Shown piece after piece: positions 6,653-11,792 of a DNA stretch of 27,990 nt. The stretch covers positions 1 through 27,990 of IMG/VR virus record IMGVR_UViG_3300042691_024126; one strand, 5' to 3'. The position numbers and the translations under genes are program-made. Below the pieces are notes generated by a model. The model had not been told where the DNA came from. It did no database searches and was given only the letters and a program-made list of their open reading frames with translations. This stretch comes from a virus. Each line of letters starts with the position of its first letter. Position 1 is the stretch's first letter.

Positions 6653-7483
6653 ATGCATACATTTAACATCAACAAAATTACTATTGGTTCTTCAGACTCA
6701 CTGGTAATTATCACCGGCCCTTGCCAAATTGAAAGTCAAAGCCATTCTGAAGAAATGGTTGGACAAATCAAACAAATTACTGATGATCTTAATCTACCTC
6801 TAATATACAAAAGTAGTTTTGATAAAGCTAATAGATCTAGTTTAAAAACTAAAAGAGGTTTAGGCATTGATCAAGGTTTAAAAATTCTTAATGCTGTTAA
6901 ACACACATTTGGTGTTGCTGTTCTAACAGACATTCATGAAAGCTATCAAGCAAAACTTGTAGCAGATGCAGGCATAGACGTACTACAAATCCCTGCATTT
7001 TTATGTAGACAAACTGATTTATTATTGGCTGCTGGTGAAACAGGCTGTGCGATAAATGTCAAAAAAGGACAGTTTCTTGCTCCCCACGACATGAAAAACG
7101 TTGCAGAAAAAATTGCTTCTACAGGCAATCAACGTATAATGTTATGTGAAAGAGGTTACAGTCATGGCTACAATAATCTTGTTGTTGATATGCGCAGTCT
7201 ACCTATTATGGCACGTACTGGTTATCCCGTGGTTTTTGATGCAACACATTCTGTACAGCAGCCTGGAGGCATGGGAGAAAAGTCAGGTGGAGATAGATCA
7301 ATGGTACCCTACTTGGCGAGGGCCGCTGTAGCCACAGGCTCAGTTAGTGCAGTGTTTATTGAAACACATGAAGATCCAGACTCTGCACCAAGCGATGGTC
7401 CTAATATGGTTCCAATTTCCGAATTAAGGAAATTAATTAGTCAATTAAAATTTCTCCACGACAATGTCAGAAGATTTAACTAA
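6653..7483 (+). CDS. kdsA: KDO-8-phosphate synthase, metal-dependent type
   Basis: KdsA condenses phosphoenolpyruvate with arabinose-5-phosphate to 3-deoxy-D-manno-octulosonate-8-phosphate, the first committed step to the lipopolysaccharide sugar KDO. The 276-residue frame is full length. ATG 6653 is chosen over an upstream TTG because of the family N-terminus. Visible motifs are ITGPCQIES (20-28), FDKANRSS (56-63), TDIHE, QIPAFLCRQTDL (112-123), NVKKGQFLAP (135-144), FDATHSVQQPGG (195-206) and FIETHEDPDSAPSDGPN. Cys24, His199, Glu237 and Asp248 match the four metal ligands of the metal-dependent class; the metal-independent E. coli enzyme has Asn instead of Cys. All key residues are present, so it should be active. 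It overlaps the next gene by 20 bases. A rare phage-borne auxiliary gene. Confidence 0.93.
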   Translation: MHTFNINKITIGSSDSLVIITGPCQIESQSHSEEMVGQIKQITDDLNLPLIYKSSFDKANRSSLKTKRGLGIDQGLKILNAVKHTFGVAVLTDIHESYQAKLVADAGIDVLQIPAFLCRQTDLLLAAGETGCAINVKKGQFLAPHDMKNVAEKIASTGNQRIMLCERGYSHGYNNLVVDMRSLPIMARTGYPVVFDATHSVQQPGGMGEKSGGDRSMVPYLARAAVATGSVSAVFIETHEDPDSAPSDGPNMVPISELRKLISQLKFLHDNVRRFN

Positions 7484-8264
7484 AGCTGAACGCAAGGCAC
7501 TTAAGGCCCAGATAAAATTAGAGAAAGCACTATCAAAATTAAAAAATCAACAGATTGATAGTTATAGTAGAAACGTAGTGTGTTTGAAATATGGTGACAA
7601 ATATTCAGCACAGTATGTTAATCGTCTTTATAATATGGTAAAAAGACACACCACAGGTGATGTTGGTTTTTATTGTATAACAGAAAATCCTGTAGGATTA
7701 GATAATCAAATCAAAGTAATACCTGTACCTCAAAATAAATCATTGCAAGGATGGTGGTACAAACCGTTTGTGTTTAGTAAAGAATTTCCAGTACAGGGAA
7801 AACTATTATTTTTAGATCTTGACATAGTTATCATAGCTAATATAGATTGTTTTTTTGAATATACACCTACTAAATTTTGTATCATTAGAGACTTTACTAG
7901 GGCTATGAATTCATCTTGGAATAGATACAACAGTAGTGTGTTTAGATTAGATTCTGGAACATTGCCAGATGTTTGGGAAAAGTTGATAAGAGATACTTCG
8001 GTTACTAAAAGATTACACGGTGATCAAGATTGGCTTTTCGAAACTATCAAAGAAAACTTTACATTTTGGCCTGATGAATGGTGTCAGAGCTACAAATGGG
8101 AAATTAGAAATCGAAATGAAATAGTTGGGGTTGGTAGACAAAGAAACTTTGCTACTATACAACACGAGCCCAAAATAAAACCAGAAACTAGAATTTTAGT
8201 TTTTCATGGTGACCCAAAACCAGAACAAGTAAAAGATCCTATCGTTGTTACCAATTGGAGTTGA
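7464..8264 (+). CDS. Glycosyltransferase-like protein (GT-A fold, GT8-like)
   Basis: 266 residues, beginning inside the 3' end of kdsA (20-base overlap). Residues 5-30 are a Lys/Glu-rich helix likely to form a coiled coil. The rest resembles GT-A enzymes: NVVCLKYGDKYSAQYVNRLYNMVKRH (38-62) with a first beta strand, WWYKPFVF (97-104), then a metal-binding DxD in KLLFLDLDIVI (Asp118, Asp120). Next come YNSSVFRLDSG, HGDQDWLFE and a closing FHGDPKPEQV, as in GT8-type and phage glycosyltransferases. Donor and acceptor cannot be read from sequence. Co-transcription with kdsA suggests a surface-sugar function. Its stop TGA lies inside the TTGACA of the uvsE promoter. Confidence 0.8.
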   Translation: MSEDLTKAERKALKAQIKLEKALSKLKNQQIDSYSRNVVCLKYGDKYSAQYVNRLYNMVKRHTTGDVGFYCITENPVGLDNQIKVIPVPQNKSLQGWWYKPFVFSKEFPVQGKLLFLDLDIVIIANIDCFFEYTPTKFCIIRDFTRAMNSSWNRYNSSVFRLDSGTLPDVWEKLIRDTSVTKRLHGDQDWLFETIKENFTFWPDEWCQSYKWEIRNRNEIVGVGRQRNFATIQHEPKIKPETRILVFHGDPKPEQVKDPIVVTNWS

Positions 8265-8295
8265 CATTTTGTACTGTATGTTTTATAATACAGTA
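8261..8295 (+). promoter_or_regulatory. Consensus sigma70 promoter embedded in a start-codon dyad (uvsE)
   Basis: TTGACA (8261-8266), 17 bases, TATAAT (8284-8289) is a perfect consensus promoter. The ATG of uvsE begins at 8295, the expected initiation point, and no Shine-Dalgarno is present, so the mRNA should be leaderless. TACTGTAT (8272-8279) and ATACAGTA (8288-8295) are a perfect 8-bp inverted repeat whose right arm includes the A of the start codon. RNA read through from the upstream glycosyltransferase would fold the start codon into this stem, but RNA begun here would not. Confidence 0.85.
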
Positions 8296-9311
8296 TGACT
8301 AAACGCATCGGCTTCGCTTGTAAATGGATCGACCATCCTCATCAAATTGACGGGATTGGTCCTAAAGATGAATGTAGAAAATACAATACAGGTGCTACTA
8401 CTGTGGCCTGGCTTAACCGTCAGACCAAAGCAGTAGCAGAACAAAAACTATGGGACCTTGTTAAACAAAACATTGAGTCAGCCAGACTGTTAGTCGAACG
8501 TGTAGGAGATTTAAATGATGAATTACGAATGGTTCGTCTTAGCAGTGATATCCTCCCTGTCTATACTGAGCCTACTTGGCGCTATTTTTGGCAGTTACCT
8601 GATGTACGTACATATGCAGAACGGGCTTTTGCAGAAGTGGGCCGGCTGGCTCGGGATCGTGACGTTCGTCTGTCTTTCCATCCTGGCCAATTTTGTGTAC
8701 TGGCTAGTGATAATCCAGACGTAGTAAATAGAAGTATAGAGGAGTTTGAATATCATGCCGATATGGCTAGATGGATGGGCTATGGCTCAACGTTCCAGGA
8801 CTTTAAAATCAATGTCCACATTGCGGGTAGAGCCGGTCCCGCCGGTATCAAAGCCGCACTTAGGCGTCTCTCACCAGAGGCGAGAAACTGTATTACTATC
8901 GAAAACGACGAAGTCAGTTGGGGAATCGAATCCAGCCTCGAACTGGCAAACGATCTCGCTTTGGTGTTAGACGTACATCACCACTGGGTTAAGACTGGAG
9001 AATACATTAGTGCAGAAGATGACCGTGTTAAGAAAGTTATTGACAGTTGGCGCGGTGTTCGTCCTGTTATTCATTTCAGTGTTAGTCGTGAAGATGTACT
9101 TGTCAATCATGACACTACCAATCGCCCAATCCTGGAGTCTTTGCTAAACAGTGGATACAAAAAGGCAAAACTTAGAGCACACAGTAATTTTTACTGGAAC
9201 AAAGAAGTAAATGACTGGGTACTTACTTTCCGTGACAATTTTGACATCATGTGCGAATCAAAAGCTAAAAACTTGGCTAGTTTCAAACTATACAATTATG
9301 CCAATGGATAG
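8295..9311 (+). CDS. uvsE: UV damage endonuclease UvsE/UVDE
   Basis: UVDE nicks DNA 5' to cyclobutane dimers and 6-4 photoproducts, opening a repair route independent of nucleotide excision. The 338-residue protein fits the TIM-barrel family. It has RIGFACKWID at the N-terminus, ELRMVRLSSDILP (76-88), LSFHPGQF (126-133, His129), INVHIAG (172-178, His175), ITIENDE (200-206, Glu203) and LVLDVHHH (223-230) as metal-site segments, then PVIHFSVSRED (257-267). All core His/Glu/Asp positions appear kept, so activity is expected. It is noticeably richer in G+C and CGN arginine codons than its neighbours (for example 8821-8900), hinting at recent transfer or a different expression class. It is transcribed from its own consensus promoter as a leaderless message. 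Confidence 0.93.
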   Translation: MTKRIGFACKWIDHPHQIDGIGPKDECRKYNTGATTVAWLNRQTKAVAEQKLWDLVKQNIESARLLVERVGDLNDELRMVRLSSDILPVYTEPTWRYFWQLPDVRTYAERAFAEVGRLARDRDVRLSFHPGQFCVLASDNPDVVNRSIEEFEYHADMARWMGYGSTFQDFKINVHIAGRAGPAGIKAALRRLSPEARNCITIENDEVSWGIESSLELANDLALVLDVHHHWVKTGEYISAEDDRVKKVIDSWRGVRPVIHFSVSREDVLVNHDTTNRPILESLLNSGYKKAKLRAHSNFYWNKEVNDWVLTFRDNFDIMCESKAKNLASFKLYNYANG

Positions 9312-9531
9312 TTTAGGTTGGTCTAACGAGGCTTTTAATCACCGATGCATAGGTTGGGAACTTAAATTTTCACTGATACCAAGACGTTGTTTTTACACTG
9401 GTAAACAATTATGGTTTAAAATGGCTTATAAGGGTATAGGCATGATTACAGGTCCAGGGGAACCTGTGTTTGAGTATCGATGGTGTGAAAGAAAAGAGTA
9501 CTTGTTTTTAAAACTAAAAGGAACAATATAA
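9298..9531 (+). CDS. Small conserved phage protein
   Basis: About 77 residues starting at ATG 9298 inside the last codons of uvsE (ATG 9304 also possible). A longer in-frame extension only shadows uvsE. The sequence is rich in aromatic and basic residues: GWELKFSLIPRRCFYTGKQLWFKMAYKG, then ITGPGEPVFEYRWCERKEYLFLKLK. The W-IKF-L-PRRC...W.K.AY.G...GPG.PVFE.RW pattern seems to be a recurrent uncharacterised tailed-phage protein. The two cysteines are not in a metal-binding spacing. It ends in the left arm of a terminator. Function unknown. Confidence 0.7.
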   Translation: MPMDSLGWSNEAFNHRCIGWELKFSLIPRRCFYTGKQLWFKMAYKGIGMITGPGEPVFEYRWCERKEYLFLKLKGTI

Positions 9532-9553
9532 GGGGCACACGACCCCTTATATT
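9525..9553. terminator. Bidirectional terminator between convergent genes
   Basis: AATATAAGGGG (9525-9535) and CCCCTTATATT (9543-9553) form a perfect 11-bp stem with a 7-base loop (CACACGA). A+T-rich flanks on both sides give U-rich ends in both directions. It contains the stop codon of the plus-strand gene and abuts that of the minus-strand gene at 9552. Confidence 0.85.
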
Positions 9554-9785
9554 ATTGAGCTTTAGCTTTTGGCTTTCTGCCACGTGGCTTCCCACCCTGC
9601 TTAGGCGCACCACTTTGCTTTTTTGGAGCTGGTTTTTTCTTAGGTGCTGACACTGCTGGAGCAGCCTCGACAACTGGTGCTGGAGCAGGGGTTGGTTCTG
9701 CCACAGGCGTTTCAATTTTATATGGGGCTTCCGCAGTCACTTCTGCTGGCTTTGCGCCAAATAGTTTCTTAATTAATCCGAACAT
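9552..9785 (-). CDS. Small Ala/Pro/Lys-rich basic protein
   Basis: 77 residues. The start is ATG at 9785 (read leftwards) with a perfect AGGAGG nine bases upstream on the minus strand; the longer frame to 9929 runs through the sod gene and has no such site. The N-terminus (MFGLIKKLFG) is a short amphipathic helix that could touch membrane. The middle is Pro/Ala/Val/Glu low complexity. The C-terminus is strongly basic (KKKPAPKKQ, GGKPRGRKPKAKAQ), like histone-H1-type tails. A nucleic-acid or membrane-surface role is possible but not shown. A late-type AATAAATA box for this strand is part of the palindrome at 9805-9822. Confidence 0.75.
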   Translation of the reverse strand: MFGLIKKLFGAKPAEVTAEAPYKIETPVAEPTPAPAPVVEAAPAVSAPKKKPAPKKQSGAPKQGGKPRGRKPKAKAQ

Positions 9786-9804
9786 TATAGTTCCTCCTGT
9801 GGAG

Positions 9805-9822
9805 ATATTTATTAATAAATAT
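9805..9822. promoter_or_regulatory. Palindromic bidirectional late-type promoter
   Basis: ATATTTATTAATAAATAT (9805-9822) is a perfect 18-bp palindrome holding an AATAAATA box on each strand (plus 9814-9821, minus 9813-9806). The plus-strand box is four bases before the sod ATG (9826) with no Shine-Dalgarno. The minus-strand box is 20 bases before the ATG at 9785, with AGGAGG between. One element thus predicts a leaderless mRNA one way and a leadered mRNA the other way. Confidence 0.6.
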
Positions 9823-9825
9823 AGT

Positions 9826-10392
9826 ATGGACAATGAAATCAAGAAATTTTTAACTATTTTAGAGGGAAAAAAGGAAACTTTAGAACTCAAAAGCCTTCCG
9901 TACTCTAGGAACGAGTTAAGTCCTTCCATAAGTAAAGAAACACTTGATTATCATTATGGAAAATTGGCTCAAAGTTATGTAGACAGATTTAACAAAGGCG
10001 AGGGCGATTCCAAATTTAATCGAGCAGGCGCATTTTTACATAACATATTATTTGCACAATATCAAAAACCTAAAAACAATAATGAACCCACTGGGCCAAT
10101 TAGTGAGTTTATAAGAAAACATTACAAGACTTTTGACAAATTTAAAGAAGAATTTGCAGAAACTGCTATGAAGATACAGGGCAGTGGATGGGCATATCTA
10201 GCTCGTGATGGAAAAATTAAAACTATTACCAATCATGAAATTAAAAATGATATTGTTCTATTAGTGGATTGGTGGGAACATGCCTGGGCTTTAGATTATC
10301 AAAGCGATAAAAGAAAGTATCTAGAAAATCAATGGAAGATCATCAACTGGAACGCTGTCAGTTCCACTCTAGGTCTAGCAACTAAAATTTAA
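9826..10392 (+). CDS. sod: Fe/Mn-family superoxide dismutase, compact form
   Basis: Superoxide dismutase converts superoxide to oxygen and hydrogen peroxide. The 188-residue frame starts at ATG 9826, the only start next to a promoter box. LPYSRNELSPSISKETLDYHYGK (24-46) is the family N-terminus. The four metal ligands are present: His43, His72 (AGAFLH), Asp148 and His152 (DWWEHAWALDY). The gating Tyr is at 51. Differences: the usual active-site His four residues after the first ligand is Leu47, and the loop between the first two ligand helices is much shortened. Position His72-4 is Gly68, as in Mn enzymes, while N136-H137 could take the role of the usual Gln. Metal choice cannot be told. Likely late-expressed; its stop codon lies in the next promoter box. 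Confidence 0.9.
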   Translation: MDNEIKKFLTILEGKKETLELKSLPYSRNELSPSISKETLDYHYGKLAQSYVDRFNKGEGDSKFNRAGAFLHNILFAQYQKPKNNNEPTGPISEFIRKHYKTFDKFKEEFAETAMKIQGSGWAYLARDGKIKTITNHEIKNDIVLLVDWWEHAWALDYQSDKRKYLENQWKIINWNAVSSTLGLATKI

Positions 10393-10399
10393 ATAGTTG
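10379..10399 (+). promoter_or_regulatory. Late-type box inside a start-codon hairpin (desaturase)
   Basis: TTTAAATA (10388-10395) lies four bases before ATG 10400. CAACTA (10379-10384) and TAGTTG (10394-10399) pair as a 6-bp stem with a 9-base loop, the right arm touching the ATG. The TAA in the box is the sod stop codon. No Shine-Dalgarno is present. The same CAACTA/TAGTTG arms recur at 25330-25344. Confidence 0.6.
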
Positions 10400-11116
10400 A
10401 TGACCGCAACTCAGCAATTAAAAATTGTTACATTCATATTCGCTCTAGCATCAATATATTATTTTGATATTGGTTTACTATTAGCAGGTATAATTTTAGG
10501 GTGGGTGTTATCAGGTATTTCTGTTAGTGCCTTATATCATAGAAAAATCAGTCACAGAGCATTTGAATATCGAAACAAATTATCTGAATACTTCTGTTAT
10601 TTCCTAATGATAATAAGTGGGCAAGGAACTCCTTTAGGTTGGGCTATTATACATAGAACCCATCATACTAAAACCGATACTGCCGAGGATCCACAAAGTC
10701 CTTTTAGTGTAGGTAAATTTAAAACACTAATATCTTGGTACAGTATAGATAATGTAAATCCTAAATTAGTCATGGATGTGCTTAGAGATAAAAAGTTAAT
10801 GTTCCTACATAATCACTATAACAAATTATTTGCTGTATACGTGTTAACATTATTTTTAATAAATCCACTTTGGATTGTATATTTTGCTGGGGTTAGCGTT
10901 ACTGTATGTGCATTTTTCTTAGGTATTGTTAACACTTGGGGTCACAGTGACTACCATAGAATTAACGACACTTATGCTAGAAATATTAGTTTTTTAGGAC
11001 TGTTGTGGGGTGAAGATACACACAAAGATCATCACCTAAAACCTAGTCTAGCTAAATTTAATGATCACGACTACTGTTATTGGTTTATTAAATTGGTAAG
11101 CAAACCTAAAATTTAG
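10400..11116 (+). CDS. Membrane acyl (delta-9-type) fatty acid desaturase
   Basis: An integral-membrane di-iron desaturase, which puts a double bond into an acyl chain using oxygen and two electrons, usually from ferredoxin or cytochrome b5. Over 238 residues all three histidine boxes are intact: HRKISH (His47...His52), HRTHH (85-89) and HKDHH (208-212), with GHSDYHR (181-187) near the third. Hydrophobic segments lie at about 8-45, 64-82, 144-165 and 165-180. EDPQSPF after box two is typical of acyl-lipid and acyl-CoA desaturases. It is a little shorter than most bacterial members at the N-terminus. It lies eight bases after sod. FdxA and ErpA elsewhere in the window could supply electrons and clusters. 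The C-terminus overlaps the converging minus-strand gene by 11 bases. Confidence 0.92.
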   Translation: MTATQQLKIVTFIFALASIYYFDIGLLLAGIILGWVLSGISVSALYHRKISHRAFEYRNKLSEYFCYFLMIISGQGTPLGWAIIHRTHHTKTDTAEDPQSPFSVGKFKTLISWYSIDNVNPKLVMDVLRDKKLMFLHNHYNKLFAVYVLTLFLINPLWIVYFAGVSVTVCAFFLGIVNTWGHSDYHRINDTYARNISFLGLLWGEDTHKDHHLKPSLAKFNDHDYCYWFIKLVSKPKI

Positions 11117-11393
11117 ATATATCGTTAAGGCTACTAGCCTTCATATCCCAAATCTTCCTGCTGTCCACGCCCTTTCTTTGTGCAAACTTTTTAGAATCAC
11201 AACACCCACATACGTGGAAATAATTGTTGTTTAGTCGTTTAGGGCTCATTTTTTGTCTATCCCTGCGAAAAATTTCCCCACAACTATCGCACCTAAAAAC
11301 AGCTACAATTTTATCTCTTAGGTAGGTATGCAACGTACCTAGCTTACTGACACGTTGAAATTCTGATGTAGTTTTTTCTTCTTGCAAGAACAT
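11106..11393 (-). CDS. Small zinc-ribbon-like phage protein
   Basis: 95 residues starting at the ATG read from 11393 (a TTG three bases upstream is less likely). Two cysteine pairs are visible: FRCDSCGEIF (CxxC) and VCGCCDSKKFAQ (CxCC), about 29 residues apart, as in a zinc ribbon. The C-terminus KGVDSRKIWDMKASSLNDISK looks like a conserved tail. Such small proteins with KRLNNNYFHVC..C..KKFAQ.KG appear, from memory, in many marine phages. A role in DNA binding or nuclease function is possible, but no nuclease residues are evident. It converges on the desaturase gene with overlapping stops. On its own strand TGTAAATA ends four bases before the ATG. Confidence 0.75.
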   Translation of the reverse strand: MFLQEEKTTSEFQRVSKLGTLHTYLRDKIVAVFRCDSCGEIFRRDRQKMSPKRLNNNYFHVCGCCDSKKFAQRKGVDSRKIWDMKASSLNDISKF

Positions 11394-11397
11394 CAAA

Positions 11398-11405
11398 TAT
11401 TTACA
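11398..11405 (-). promoter_or_regulatory. Late-type box TGTAAATA, leaderless spacing (minus strand)
   Basis: On the minus strand TGTAAATA (11405-11398) is followed by TTTG and then the ATG at 11393. There is no Shine-Dalgarno in the 30 bases upstream. It is divergent from the erpA box at 11426-11433. Confidence 0.5.
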
Positions 11406-11423
11406 TTAAGGTTATAAAACCGT

Positions 11424-11437
11424 TTGATAAATATCAA
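11424..11437 (+). promoter_or_regulatory. Late-type box inside a start-codon dyad (erpA)
   Basis: TTGATAAATATCAA (11424-11437) is an inverted repeat (TTGAT/ATCAA with an AAAT loop) containing GATAAATA (11426-11433). It ends one base before ATG 11439. No Shine-Dalgarno is present. The TTGATA/TATCAA arms recur, extended, at 22111-22133. Confidence 0.6.
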
Positions 11438-11438
11438 T

Positions 11439-11792
11439 ATGATAACAATAACTGACTCTGCAAAAACAAAAATTATTGATCTACTTAATGAGGAAAACAA
11501 CCCTAGCCTTTGTCTAAGAACATTTGTACAGGGCGGTGGCTGTAGTGGATTTCAATATGGATTCACATTTGATGAAGATCAAAACGATGATGATTTTGAA
11601 ATACCTTTAGAAAAATATAAAATTTTAATAGATGCTATGAGTATGCAGTATTTACAGGGTGCAGAAATTGACTATAAAGAAGACCTGATGGGTGCTAGTT
11701 TTAACATAAAAAACCCCAATGCACAAACTACTTGTGGTTGTGGATCTAGTTTTTCGCCTTCAGATAATTTTTATGATGGGATGAATGAATAA
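11439..11792 (+). CDS. erpA: ErpA/IscA-type iron-sulfur carrier protein
   Basis: A-type carriers hold and hand over Fe-S clusters to target enzymes. The 117-residue protein is typical: [12 protein letters not shown] start, [21 protein letters not shown] (26-46) with Cys35, and [15 protein letters not shown] (92-106) with Cys99 and Cys101, so all three cluster cysteines are kept. The [24 protein letters not shown] segment and the [14 protein letters not shown] ending are closer to ErpA than to IscA or SufA. ATG 11439 is chosen from family length; the frame could open at TTG 11424. The stop overlaps the giant fibre gene start (TAATG), so it shares a late operon with a structural gene. FdxA at 27762 is a plausible client. 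Confidence 0.9.
   Translation: MITITDSAKTKIIDLLNEENNPSLCLRTFVQGGGCSGFQYGFTFDEDQNDDDFEIPLEKYKILIDAMSMQYLQGAEIDYKEDLMGASFNIKNPNAQTTCGCGSSFSPSDNFYDGMNE

Noticed and set aside
7146-7331. Hydrophobic 61-codon frame inside kdsA
   Set aside because: It lies within conserved KdsA coding sequence, and its hydrophobicity is a frame effect.
8515-8724. Membrane-like 69-codon frame inside uvsE
   Set aside because: A shadow of well-conserved UVDE sequence with no ribosome site.
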